Assembly (NCBI GenBank): GCA_001051155.2
Contig: JYIP02000008.1
Coordinates: 310,001-374,000 of the forward strand
Direction: 5' to 3'
Length of the DNA stretch: 64,000 nucleotides
From: Chrysoporthe austroafricana
Lineage: Eukaryota > Ascomycota > Sordariomycetes > Diaporthales > Cryphonectriaceae
Shown: positions 23,747 to 35,297 of the stretch, in pieces
How the letters are laid out: each line of letters starts with the position of its first letter
Numbering within the stretch: the first letter of the stretch is position 1
Program-made: the position numbers and the translations under genes
The notes under the pieces: generated by a model
The model's database searches: none
The model's input: the letters and a program-made list of their open reading frames with translations, nothing else
Told to the model about the DNA's origin: nothing

Positions 23747-24673
23747 TCAGACACCCTTAGGGAGCGCCTCAATGTCCCTTTCGACAGTGGCACTGACGAG
23801 CTCCTCGGTGATGTCTTCTAGAAGACGGAAATATTTCGAGTCCCGTTGCTCTTGATGTTCCTCTCTCTACGGGCCTTCCGCCTTGTATACAACCGTTACC
23901 GACTGACTTTCGGGTCCTGCTTGGAGCTTCAGGCAGTTCTTCTCAAGCTGGCGAGGAGCCAGAAGAGGAATTTCGAGTCCGAACAGTCATCAAGATTTTA
24001 GCAGGTTGTGCGCTACCCGTTTCAAGCTCGAGGCCGGGTTGGAGATGTTCTCTACAAGCACCTGTCGTAGAAGTGACGTTTCCCCTAGTGGGCCCATCTG
24101 AATCCACTATCCTGTCTCGTTGTAGAAGCTGCAACAATCTTCCATCTTGAGCCCTCCTGCTGTGAGACTATCGACGGTGACCCTGTGAAAGACAGCGTCT
24201 TGTGCGATGGTCCACTCAACGAGATACTCTTACTTGTATTTGCAGGCCGCTGTCTCGTTGGAATCATATCTTGGCGCGAAGTCCCGAGCATGGTGAATCA
24301 CACACTGTTGTCTCTGGGCTTCGGGTGCTCCGATGAGAGCTAATATCCAGACATTCTGAAGGTCTTCGCCGTCCACGTAGGATATCTCGAAAGTACGACG
24401 TAGGTTGTCAACGAGACGACAGCTGACGAACACACGACGGCAGTCGAACGCCGGTTGGGTATTTTGTTTGTGCATGTTTGAGCTCCCTCTGCAGCTCATG
24501 CTCCGACAGCCCTCGTCGACCGTCGGGAAGCGCCGCCCTCCTCCACTGAAAGCCGAGAGACCCGTCGGGCAGGCTGGAGAAAGGCCCGGTAGCAGACTGT
24601 AGGCTCGGCGTATCCGCACATGGTGTCGTGCCCGCCACCAACCGTCCAACCTAGCACATGTTCCGTGTTTCAC
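23747..24673 (-). pseudogene. Decayed protein-coding frame of unknown family with C-to-T type stops
   Basis: One minus-strand frame stays readable over 927 bases but is broken by stops at 24230 (TAA), 24107 (TAG), 23990 and 23987 (TGA TGA), 23867 (TAG) and 23747 (TGA). Between stops the translation looks like real protein, for example FEISYVDGEDLQNVWILAL, QQCVIHHARDFAPRYDSNET, AVFHRVTVDSLTAGGLKMED and LVENISNPASSLKRVAHNLL. Every stop can be derived from a Gln or Arg codon (CAA, CAG, CGA) by a C-to-T change. The family is not recognised. The ancestral start and end are not defined, and further decayed text may continue to about 23440. Confidence 0.42.
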
Positions 24674-25176
24674 AACCCCGGGACGCGAGATCGGGTCAAC
24701 GGGGCAGAGGCAAGGTCGAGATGGCGCGGGGCTGGGGGGGATGGCTGGCTCAAGGCGACTCTACCCCGCTCCGCAGGACTGTGCGGAAGGCAGGCAGGTG
24801 TTGGGCCCTTGGAGCCGATCTGGCCGAGCATATATAAGAAGCAATGCATGATCTCCCTGGGCGGGCTGTGAGTGGCGGGGTCAGCCGCCTGCGACACGCC
24901 CGGGGAAGCTTGAGGTATTACTGTCGAGGCGTCCGCTCTAGAGAGCTGCGGAGCAGCGCACACCGTGCATAAGCCTGTTCTGCTCTCACGCCTGTCGACT
25001 GCTCGTATTGACTGATACGATCGCAGCATAATGACGATGAGGCTGGTGTGCTGTCGTCCGGTACGGGTGATCTAGATGTTGCCGCGCTGGGCGGCTATAG
25101 CGGGTCCTGGGGCCCGATGACTGTTTGGGTGACGACCTGCTTCCTAAATTTATTGTTCATTTTCTTTTCCCTCAAG

Positions 25177-25295
25177 CCTACGCCGAATCCGAGCTTGAGA
25201 AGAAGTCCAAGTCCAGCCACACGGTGGGCGAGCTGTTCATCGGCGAATACCAGCAGATGGCGATGATGCCGCGGAGGTGGGAGGCTTATAAGCAC
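25177..25295 (+). other. Possible isolated coding exon
   Basis: A pyrimidine-rich tract ending TTTTCCCTCAAG (to 25176) looks like a 3' splice site. It is followed by an open stretch reading AYAESELEKKSKSSHTVGE and then IGEYQQMAMMPRRWEAYKH, then GTAAAA, a weak donor. The protein text is non-random but no family is recognised and no partner exon could be found. It may be a remnant. Confidence 0.2.
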
Positions 25296-26563
25296 GTAAA
25301 ACCATGTAAGCCAACGATGATCGGTACAGGGATCATCCCTCGGCCGGGCTGGGCCAACAGCCTGCTCATTTATCCTCAACGTTTCCCACGCCGGCCAGCC
25401 TCGTTTTACCCCAGGTTCACGGGGTCTTACTATTGCGGTACATCGAATCCTCCACGCAGTATACGAAGCCGACCAGCTTTCCGACTTGCATAGCGGCGGG
25501 TATTATGCATGCCCCCCCCTTGTGAGACCATTTATCCCTCTCGATGGCGGTCTACGGTAACGGACCCAGCCCGCGGCCTGGCTGGGAAGGTCCTGCGGCT
25601 CAAGTTTTAGCTCCGTCGTGTTCCCGCCGCTGGCGATTCATTGCGGCGGCCCAGGGCTGCGAGAATCCGAAGGGCATGTGGAGGCGGGTGCGGGATGGTC
25701 TGCTAGCTGCTTGGGCCTAATGCACCGAAGCCCGCCGGGCCCCCCGCCAGGACAGGGTTTATCTCAGACGACGTGACTCTGAATACGAAGAGGCGGCATG
25801 GGTCCCCATCACGAACACTCACGCCGCCGCCTGGGACGTGACGGGGCGACGTGGCCGAGGCCTGCCCTTCTCTCGCCGCCACGAAGGCTCCTAACGCCTG
25901 TCGGGTGACCATGGCCGCCTCGTGATCAGTAGTGAGTGAGACCGGAGGGCAGGAGGAGAAGAAGAAAAAAAAGAGTGGGTGGAGACAGACCAACATCGCG
26001 AGATCCCACCAGCGCGGCGGTGACATGTACGGTGCAACTCTTACCGGTACGGGTTGCACATTCTATTTTGGCTCCAGGCCTGCCTGGCTCGTCAGCCAGA
26101 ACCCGCCCTCTCTCTATCTATCCCGAACACCCACCGCCGCCGCCGGCCAGGGATGGGAGCTCGAGATAAGCAGGCGGGCGGGTTCTCGCGCGGGAGGCAA
26201 GAAAAATAAAATATTTTGTCCTTCTGGCGGCGGCGGCACAACAGCGCCACCGGCCTTGTTTGTGCCCATAGTCTGGCGTGTCTGGGTCAGTGCTCTGGAG
26301 GAAGATTGCTCACTGATCCATCTGTGCTACCCGTCAGCCTCGCTTGCCAGATAAGGGGACCCGATCCTCGTTGCTTCTCCCACGGGGCGATCAGCACCGG
26401 CCGCCCCGCAGCGTGTTCAGACCTCCAGGCCTTGTCCTCCGGGAGCTGATCGGCACGACCCTCAAACTGAGACGACGAGCGGCTCCTTCTTATCGACCGC
26501 TGCAGCTCTCCACAACCCTCGAGGGACGGAGAGGTCGCTACCCAGCAACATAGCCAGTGCTGC

Positions 26564-26604
26564 GTGGTATGTGGTATGTGGTATGTGGTATGTGGTATGT
26601 GGTA
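26564..26604. repeat. Heptamer tandem repeat (GTGGTAT, about 6 copies)
   Basis: GTGGTAT is repeated in perfect head-to-tail order, the last copy ending GTGGTA. It lies in non-coding sequence about 850 bases upstream of the DUF7707-like gene. Confidence 0.9.
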
Positions 26605-27450
26605 ATCTTCTCCCATGTCCACAGGGGCCCAGCTCCTCCCCAGGTGCCGTGCCCCCAGCAATTGGCGCGTGTGATTGGGCCACCGCCCGTCTAGAATATT
26701 GGGGGGCTCCAGATTAGAATCCCTGTCCTGGTTCCATCCTGCCCGGGGTGCGAGGTGATGCCTGTGAGGCCTGAGAGGCTAGCCTGAATTAAGGTTGTAC
26801 TCAACTTTACCACGGTACGTCCCCCGTGGTCCCCTCTAGGACCCTTGAGCTTCCCAGGACACGGGGCAGGGGGCTCGATGGAGAGGCCGGCCGGACTACA
26901 GCTCCTTCATGTCCCTTCCCGTACGATCTCTTCTCATAAGATGGGGCTTCTCCTTCCGACGGGGCCTCTGCTGAGGGCGCTCCCCTTTTCTCGCTCTGCC
27001 GTTTATCGCTGACCTCGAGGGATATCATACAGCTGAGGGTCGCCGTGGTTGTCACTCGCTCCTCATTTCCGGTTGTCGTGGAAGAGTACACTTGGGAACA
27101 TCGCCTGGATCCTTGGGTTTCATTACAATCTCCTCCTGTCTGATCACGGCTTTGACCTGCTTCTTGTTCCTTGTCGCTGCTTCCTCAGCGTGTGAGTTGT
27201 TCCTCCCCATCTGTCTCTCCCTCTCCCCCTCTCCTCCCCTCCCAATTTCCCTCAAGCAGAGGGTCTTGCCCAAGCTCTTCAGCATCTCGGCGCCTTTCCG
27301 AATTGCAGACCGGTCAACAGGTATTGTGGTCGTCCAGGAGCTGATTTTACGGCCCGGAGCGCTAGGTTTTACGAACAGACATAATTTCTAATTACCACCA
27401 CGCCCACACACTTCCTCACCTTTCACTTCACACTTCAGGCTCCGACCAAG

Positions 27451-28197
27451 ATGCCTTCGTTCAGGACAGCCGTTCTGGCCGTAGCAGCGGCCTTTGTTGC
27501 GAGCGCCGGGGCAGACTACTACGTTACGCCGAGCAGCGTCCCTCTTGCCACGAGAGGTAAGTAATACTCATCACAGCCTCCCAGCTTCTCCGCAGGCGAC
27601 TGACAGGCCTCGTTCACAGAGGAATGGTGTGCCAGCGAGACCTCGGAATGTCCCATTATCTGTGAGGACATGGGCGCCGGAGGGGCGACCGTCAATACCT
27701 GCAACGCGGTAAGTAGTCCTCACCTGACGGGGTCGGCCCAAGGGCACGCTCCCCACCCCCGCCGCAGGCGAGCCCCGGACCCGTACACGGATCACTGACC
27801 TGTCCCCCCTCCCCCACAGACCACCCTCAGCTACGGCTGTCTCTGCGACGACAACACCACCCCCAACGTCTCCGAGTACTCCCTGACCCTGCCCTACTTC
27901 GTCTGCACCGAGTGGGGCAACCAGTGCGTCACGGCGTGCGGTAGCAACAACACCTGCGCGTCCAGCTGCCGGCAGGACCACCCCTGCGGGGCGCTCGACC
28001 CCACGACCAACAAGACCAACTCGACGGCGACTGCGAGCTCGACGTCGGCCAGCTCGACCAGCTCCTCGGGCAGCGACACCGTGTACTCCAGCCTCAACGG
28101 CAAGAGCGCCGCGGGCCCGCCGGCGTTCGAGATGGCCCGGCTCTACACCACGATGGGCGCGCTGGGCCTGTTCTGCGTGGGCTTCTACCTCCTGTAA
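27451..28197 (+). CDS. Small secreted, probably GPI-anchored DUF7707-like wall protein, 190 aa, three exons
   Basis: Exons are 27451-27556, 27620-27708 and 27820-28197, with introns of 63 and 111 nt (both GTAAGT donors, CACAG acceptors) and clean reading-frame joins. Residues 1-21 are a signal peptide (MPSFRTAVLAVAAAFVASAG). The mature domain carries paired cysteines in a pattern typical of a fungal family I know as DUF7707: EEWCASETSECPIIC, NTCNATTLSYGCLC, PYFVCTEWGNQCVTAC, then NTCASSCRQDHPCG. A Ser/Thr-rich stalk (about 130-165) and a C-terminal hydrophobic helix (YTTMGALGLFCVGFYLL) suggest a GPI signal. The protein is expected at the cell surface or wall. Its molecular function is unknown. 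NxT/S sites are present for N-glycosylation. Confidence 0.85.
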
Positions 28198-29889
28198 TGG
28201 GGGGAGGGGCTGCACACCAGGTCAGAGCTGGGGTAAGGAGCAGATTGGGCGTCGGTCGAGGCCGACCGGTGGAGCGGGGTGACACGTGGTGAGAGGTGAC
28301 GGACGTCCGTCCGGCCGGTGCGTGGGGAGACGCTGCTGTCTCTCGCCACCAGGACCCTCGGGAGCGTCGACCACCTGTTCATCCGGGGTACGCATTCCTG
28401 GCGGGGGATGCTGCCCAACGTCGGGCTGGGGAGGAAGCCACACGAGAACAGCAACAACACACGCATCGTATCGGGTGTGTCTAATATCTGAGTCTGGGGG
28501 CGTCGTCGCATTTGCACTGATGGGCTGGGCTTCCTGGGTTAATTTCGGCGTTTATGCTTTGGGGTAAGCCACGGGTGCTACAAACATTCATTAGTATCAG
28601 CGTGGGCAATGTGTTCTGCATCGCATGGTTGAAGGAGGCTACGTATGACCGTGGATGAGTCCTAGCAGAGAAGAGAATTGGATATAAAGATCTTTACGCC
28701 TGGGTGGGTGTGAGACTATTCTTACACGCGAACCTCGTATTGCCGCGGTGCCTTCTGAGACATAGCTACGGTCTGGAATTCTCCAGCAGCGCCAAACTGC
28801 TAGGACGGAGGGGTCCTGGGCTCGCAGCCTTGTCCCTAGGGGATCACAAGGCTGACAGGACAGGAGGGCCGGAGGGCCGGAGTGGAGATCGTCATCTTGC
28901 ATATCTCCTCTCGCCTCGCCCGGGGCGGAACGGCGGCCGTTGACGCGAGTGGTGGAATTGGTCTTCACGTGTCAGACGAACCCTGGACACGCAGCCGGTA
29001 GAGCCTAGCGGTCACGGCGGTGTAGGATAGAGCGCCAGACAGACGAGGGCCGCCGGCGATGCATTCAAAACCTGATCATGGAATGCATCCACAGCTAGAG
29101 TCTGCGGACGGGGTTTCTCACCGGCCCCGAAGCAAGGCCCTGAAAAGTGAGGGTAAGGGTGAGGGCGAGAGCGGTGGTGACAGTTGACGGACGGGTTGAA
29201 CACTGGGGGCGGCATGTGATGGTTCGGGATATCCCTGCGAGCCCGTCATATGGGAAAAAAGCTTCCCCCCGGCCTGGTCTCCTCCTCCTCCAGAGCAGCG
29301 TCGAGAGACCTGAGGGTCATATCACGTTGTTCTCCCCCTCTCCCTCTCCTTCTCCTCTCCCCCTCCCCTCCTCCCACGACTTGGCAATACGCAAGAACGA
29401 GAGGGGACAGCATGCCTCGGCTTATAGTCTACCCCGACATGTCCAGCCCAGGCTGGGCAGGCCAGAAATCCAGTACTGGGTACGGCCGGAACAGCAGCTC
29501 CTGGCCCACAGGCACGCCACCGCTGAAGTACCATGTACCGTGGCACTAGCAGGCCTACGACTGCTGTCTGCAAGGGCCGTCCTGGCCGGGCCAATAGCCG
29601 CCGCGCCCCTACCACGGAACTGGGTCCCCAGGTGCGCGTCGTCGACTTCGAACTTCTCGAACACCAAGTGGAACCTGCGGGCCTGCTGCCAGTGTGGGCT
29701 TCTCTCTCTCTCTCCTTTTCCCAAAAGTCCTCGCCGGTCCCCTCCAACCTCACCAGAAAGGCAGCACGTGCGTGACAGAAGCATGCTGCCGATATCATAG
29801 AGACCGCCTTTCTTTTTCCTTCTCTCTCTCCTTCTTCTCGTCTCTTGTCTTGCTCCCTCGACCCGGGGTAGCTCCAGGACAAGCCCGCC
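28198..29889. other. Intergenic upstream of the phosphotransferase gene
   Basis: About 1.7 kb with no recognisable gene. CT-rich tracts at about 29275-29370 and 29700-29870 suit a promoter and 5' leader for the gene starting at 29890. Confidence 0.5.
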
Positions 29890-30304
29890 ATGGCTCCCAG
29901 CAGCAGTAAGTGCTGACCTGGATGGCGACCCCCTTTTACCACCCTTCGACCTGTACCCCACCATGCACCGGACCTAGCCCTGTGCAAGCATTCCCAGAGC
30001 CGCCTCGCCTGGCGGGCGGCCTGGACAGCCACCTCGCGATAGTCGCAACGAGCCTGGGTTCGTGTCCATATATGTCGCAACAGCAGAAGGCTAACGTGGA
30101 TCCGTCCTGTCCTACAGAAGAAGCCGCCGCCGAGTGCGTCTCGGAGGAGGCCCTGGTCCACCTCAAGTCGTATAAGTACTCCGCGGTCGACAAGTCGCCC
30201 GTCTCCTACTACATACTGCGCCCATACGTACGTGCCTCCTCCCTGCACACCACCCAGGCCGACTGCCACGCCTCGCCGCGGCCCTCCGATCCCTCGAGCC
30301 CCAA

Positions 30305-30371
<67 letters not shown>

Positions 30372-31652
30372 TGTTCAGCCGGCTAACAGCATGCGTGGCC
30401 GGGCGTAGTGGAACTGGGCCGCGAGCCTGCTGCCGGTATGGCTCGCGCCGAACATGGTCACCCTGATCGGGTTCTTCTTCATCCTGGGCAACGTCGGACT
30501 GCTCGTCCTGTTCGTGCCTGACCTGGTCGGACCGGTATGTCCCCCTCCCGGAGACGGACAAGATCTGCGGCTAACCACCCGCCGCGTCTCCTCCTGCAGG
30601 GACCGTCATGGCTCTACCTCAGCTTCGCGCTCGGCCTCTTCATGTACCAGACCATGGACAACATCGACGGGAAGCAAGCGCGGCGCACTGGCACCTCGTC
30701 CGGGCTCGGCGAGCTCTTCGACCATGGCATCGACTCGCTCAACTGCACCCTCGCCTCCCTCCTCGAGACCGCCGCCATGGGCCTCGGCACCTCCAAGACG
30801 GGCGTCTTCACCGCGCTGTGCCCCTGCATCCCCATGTTCTTCTCCACCTGGGAGACCTACCACAGCCACACCCTCTACCTGGGCTACATCAACGGCCCGA
30901 CCGAGGGCCTGCTGATCGCCGCCGCCATCATGGCCCTGTCGGGCATCTGCGGCCCGCAGATCTGGACCACCCCCGTCGTCAAGGTGCTCGGCGAGCGCTA
31001 CACCTTCGGCTACGCGGCGCAGCTCGGCGACCTGGCCGTGCGCGACGTCTGGGCCCTGACCATCGTCGGCGGGCTCTTCGTCCACGTGCCGGGCTGCATC
31101 AAGCACGTCGTGGAGGCGCGGCGGCGTCAGGGCCTGCCCATCGCGCCCGTCTTCCTCGAGTGGACGCCCTTCGCCGTCTACTTCTTCTCCATCGGCCTGT
31201 GGCTGTATAGCCCCTATTCGACCCTGCGCCGCGAGAACCACCTCGTCCTGTTCTGCCTGACCATGAGCTTCGTCTTCGGCCGCATGACCACCAAGATGAT
31301 CCTCGCCCACCTGACGCGCCAGCCCTTCCCCTACTGGACCGTCATGCTGTCCCCGCTCGTCGGCGGCGCCGTCCTCGGCAACCTGCCGCGCCTCGGCCTG
31401 CCCCCCGTCGCCCCCGGCGTCGAGCTCGCCTACCTGTACGGCTACTTCTTCTTCGCCATGGTCGTCTACTTCCGCTGGGCGTTCCTCGTCACCGGCGCCA
31501 TCTGCGACTACCTGGGCATCAACGCGCTGACGATCCCGCGCGAGAAGACGGCGGAGAACATGAGGAGGGAGGAGGCTGAGCGGAGGGCGAGGAAGGGCCC
31601 CTCGGCGGCGGCGGTAAACGGCACGGTAGCGAACGGCAAGAAGGCGCAATAG
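29890..31652 (+). CDS. CDP-choline/CDP-ethanolamine:diacylglycerol phosphotransferase (CPT1/EPT1 family), 434 aa, four exons
   Basis: Exons are 29890-29905, 30118-30227, 30409-30534 and 30600-31652. The first exon encodes only five whole codons. The enzyme transfers phosphocholine or phosphoethanolamine from the CDP form to diacylglycerol, the last Kennedy-pathway step, in ER or Golgi membrane. The CDP-alcohol phosphotransferase motif DGxxAR(x8)G(x3)D(x3)D is complete: D107-G108, A111-R112, G121, D125 and D129. About 8-10 hydrophobic segments follow, and the tail is basic and Ala-rich. Early landmarks also fit the family: LKSYKYSAVDKS, then PVWLAPNMVTLIGF. Which headgroup it prefers cannot be told from sequence alone. 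Intron 2 (181 nt) contains a long CA repeat. Length is close to the 390-430 aa of relatives. Confidence 0.92.
30306..30369. repeat. (AC)32 microsatellite inside intron 2 of the phosphotransferase gene
   Basis: 64 bases of perfect AC dinucleotide repeat. It lies between the GTACGT donor at 30228 and the acceptor at 30408, about 20 bases before the GCTAAC branch site. Confidence 0.97.
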
Positions 31653-32692
31653 CATCGTCGGTCCTCGAGGCGCCGCCGCTGATGCGTCCCGGGGGGGGCG
31701 AATGGGGGGTCCAGAGGGGGAAACCGGTGGATTCCCCGAAGAGAGGGAAATGGAAAAAAGGAGGAAAATTTGGCATGCTGCGACGCCTTCTTCAACATCC
31801 AGCGTCGGTACAATTTACGGTATTCTTCTGCCCGCCAGGTCGGGCGAGCGCAAAGGGGGGGGAGGGATGGCTGTTGGGCCGGCTTGGGTCGCGGCCGGGG
31901 AATGGGCTATTTAGGCGGTATCACGATGCATCGAGGTCGGCGTTGAGGGCGGGTCTGAAAAGAGAAATAAAATTTAAAAGCGGTAGTCGAGTTGTTTTTC
32001 TTCTTTTGCATCACACAGCACAAATGCATACAGGACTTGTCTCCGACAAGGTTTATTGGAACTACCTGCGTGCTCTCTTCTCGCCCGCCTCCTAGGTGAT
32101 CCCGACCCCAGGAAACTACTATGAAATTCACTTCCAGGGAGTGAGCGGATCGTCAAGCTGCTGACCCTGGGCTATCTTGTGGTCCGATTACCCAGCAGCG
32201 CGGACGGCAAAGCTGGCATCACCGCTGCTGTATTCTCACCCCGCCAAGTTTAAGCAGCAACAAGTAAATATCCCGAGCGTAGGATGCATATTACGAGGCG
32301 GAAAGAGCTTTCCTCCTGAGATCATCACACTGGTCATCCTCGCGCTATCAACGAACACAATAACATCAGAGCGTCCCCCCCCCCCGGGAACCACGCCCTG
32401 ACGGGTCTCGTTTCCCAAGAAATTTACATGCGCCTTGTCCCTATGCTCCCACTTGTTTATGATAGGGGCATCTTTGTAAAACTTCGGAAGCCCGGCGAAC
32501 GGGATTTTGCGCAGTATAGTTCTTCCCACAACAATCCACACCTGCATGCTTCCGCATGACTTGGCTAACATATCTCAGTCGCGGCAACGGACCGCCGTAT
32601 CGCCTTGATGCCGTATGGTTGGAATGTACAGATATCAATTGTCGAATTTTTTAGACAATCCAAACGTCCTGAAGCCCGTTCAACCAACCCCC
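31653..32692. other. Intergenic between the phosphotransferase gene and the ABC-transporter relic
   Basis: No gene is seen. The GC content falls toward the right, marking the change from the housekeeping block to the accessory block. Confidence 0.5.
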
Positions 32693-33823
32693 TCATGTTT
32701 GCACCTTTTTGCCTCGGCTCCTCTTCGGCACTCTCGCAAGCCAATAGATGGCGTAGACAGCAAGAGTGTTGAAGGCTACATAAACAAGCAAATATCCCGC
32801 ATTGCGCCAAGCGTGCTCTGTCTCCATCCCCAGTTGGCGGAGTAAAGTATTGGTCTGGTTGACTTGGCAGTAGAGGCAATCTGTTGTAGCTGCCGGATTC
32901 TCGAGACTTCCACCTGCGTACTCTAAGAACGGCCCCAGGTACTCGCCGCATGTAAAGGCAGGAGATGCCCCCGAAGGCAGGTCGATATGCAGGAGCTGTG
33001 CCTCAGAGCAAGTGAGCTGCGTATTGGCTAGACCTGCCAGAACCATCCCGTCGACAAAGTACGTCAGCGGCGAGGCTCGATAGACGAAGATCCAAAAGTG
33101 AGGAAGATCATCAGGGGAGACAAGAACGCTGAAAATCCCAGATCAGTCATAGGCCAGCTTGAAGAAGTGCAGTCCTCGGGTTCTAGTACTCACCCACAAA
33201 ATACAAGCGATAGCCAGAAGCACAGAGTAGCAATCTGCACAGCCATCTCTGCGTGCTCGATTCCCACTCCCACAAGCTGCGAGAAAGTCGTAATCCAAAA
33301 ACAGAAAAGCCAGATGAGTATAAAGACCAGCCCTCCTCTCTCCACCGTTCCAAAGCTTGGATCGGCATCCCTCCAGAGGCCTGTAGGGCAGTACCAGGAG
33401 ATGAAGATCAGTACAGACGCTATCATTTACCAACACAATTCGACGATAATGTTGACTGAGAGGAAGACGGTCCAGGAGTAAGATTTAAATCTCCTCTCGC
33501 GGACCTCGAATAGGGCGCGGCCGTCGGCAAGGCGTGGGATGATTTGCTGGTCAAGGGTGCTGAAAAGCTGAGAGATAAGGAAGATGGAAAAGAGGAGGTT
33601 TATGAAGCCTTGCTCGTCGAGGGAAGTGTTGTAGAAGGAGATGCCGTTGAAGAAGCACTGTGAGGAAGTAAGGAAAGGTTATTTACAGAAAAAGGGCGAG
33701 GTATGTTAAAACTCACTACGCCGGTACAGAGAGCCAATTTCGAATACAAATATGTCGGGTCTCTCCAGTATGCCTGGAATGACGGCTGATGAATCGTACA
33801 TAGGATCGCTTGTCTATTACCTC
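32693..33823 (-). pseudogene. Truncated C-terminal relic of a PDR-type ABC drug transporter
   Basis: Minus-strand text matches the second half of a fungal pleiotropic-drug-resistance ABC-G pump. In order: ILCTIHQPS (from the second ATPase domain), then directly FQAYWRDPTYLYSKLALC, NGISFYNTSLDEQGFINLLFS, DQQIIPRLADGRALFEVRER, VERGGLVFILIW, then the PDR tail CGEYLGPFLEYAGG, ATTDCLYCQ and YWLARVPK before the stop. Two family introns are still spliceable (GTGAGT donors near 33717 and 33193). The gene is dead: both Walker sites and the first half are absent, about 130-150 residues are missing between IHQPS and FQAYW, and a TAA stop (33426-33428) replaces the expected Gln codon before MIASVLIF. That change is a CAA-to-TAA step. 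No start codon or promoter for an intact protein is seen. Confidence 0.85.
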
Positions 33824-35297
33824 AAATTGCTAACCAGGTGTTCATCCTGTTTAGATGTCCATTCGTGTAATCCCGGCTTCGTAGACCACCATCTCATCGT
33901 TTCGTAAGCACATTCGGCAGTGCCTGATATAGTCTACACTATAATTATGCTCAAAATGATGCGATTACGACTTCCCTTGTTTTCAAGTGGAACAATACCT
34001 ACTATCCGTATGACCTAAACACATGGCCGGTAGTCAGTTGTGATGTATATACTTTTTAACCTAGAACAGTGTACCTTTTGAAACCCTAACAGAGATATTG
34101 ATAACAGGAAATAGTTCGCATTTCTCCATCAGTTCCATTGTCGGCGCTAGTACTCAACCGCAACGGATTTTGCAAGATGTGGGCAGCCCTGGTTGACTGC
34201 TAGTCACACAACTCGAGGAATATCGGGCCACCTCTCGGCACGAATTGCACTTGGGGGCGGGGGGGCCAACACTAGGAGTAAAATTTGATCCTAGGTCGAG
34301 CGGGGTGCTAAGCCCCGAGGTGGTTACGAATGAGCTAGCCAAAGCAGATATGCGTCTTGGGTAACAATCATTGAACTTTTTCTGTTGCTCCCCTAGTGGA
34401 CAGTTCTGAGTCGATCCATACCTACATAAGAGCTCACGTCAGATTGAAAAAGTGATATAATCCAGTGTCACCCTCCTCGATCAGCTTGAATCCGAGCCGG
34501 CAGTCCATCACCTCCAAGGTGTGTGCGTATCAATCATGTGTTTGGCGGCAAAGGCCCTTGGGCCTCTCAATTCAGATAACTACAGGCTGACTGTATTTGA
34601 TCCCTCCGAAACTGCATCATGTCCCACATATACTAGCACACCTGCCACCAATACCCGAATTCCGAAGCTTCGACTGGTCTGCCGGTTCGTATCTGTACAA
34701 ACCTTTTCCGCCCCGCTGGATCCATACATGGAGTTATTTGTGGACGTTGCAGCGCAGGGAAGGCTATTAAAGCTAGGCAATTTTCAAGGCTTCTGGGAGA
34801 AAACACAGGTCTTTTACCCATGCATGGCGGATGCAGCCAGGGCTGCATGATGGCGTCCACTTTGACTATTACCCTTTCTCTCATGTCAGGGTCGCACGGT
34901 TACATTTGAATTCCGAACCTCTGCCCAACTCTCCACTCATTTCGAAGTTGAGGGGGCGTGGTCGTTAAATGGTTCCATCTTGTTCGTGCCTCCACCAGAA
35001 TTGGTGGGTTAGGAGTGGCTGAGAGTGATCGGCCCCCTCACGGCTCTCTCTCGCCTTTCAGCTATGTCGCGACCAACCGGATGGTGTAACTTGGACAATC
35101 ATAATCTATTGCCGCTGTGTAGCTCATCGAAGGTTGCCTTTTAAAATCGTAAACGCTTCGCGATGGTTGTTCCCGAGTAATCTCGGGTTTCATGCTGTCA
35201 TCTAAGTTGTTTCTAGCGAGCTATTTGCTTGCGTATTTTGTCTTATCCTGTTGAATTCCGAGATCGTCAACACCGAAACCCAAAATACTTGTGCAAG
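33824..35297. other. Intergenic, moderately AT-rich
   Basis: No gene is recognised. Minus-strand sequence just right of the ABC relic has no further ATPase-domain text, so the relic really ends near 33823. The promoter of the 7TM gene should lie in the last few hundred bases. Confidence 0.5.

Larger units (their letters stand above)
21835..27450. other. Gene-poor 5.6-kb interval
   Basis: No intact gene is recognised. It includes the promoter of the PX gene at its left end, a decayed reading frame (23747-24673, minus), one possible coding exon (about 25177-25295, plus) and a heptamer tandem repeat (26564-26604), each listed separately. The stretch 22400-23740 is of mixed composition with only short frames. 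The 26.7-27.45 kb part is probably the promoter and leader of the DUF7707-like gene. Confidence 0.5.

Noticed and set aside
23284..23793. 169-codon minus-strand frame as an intact gene
   Set aside because: No recognised family and no good start; it is more likely the far end of the decayed gene or chance.
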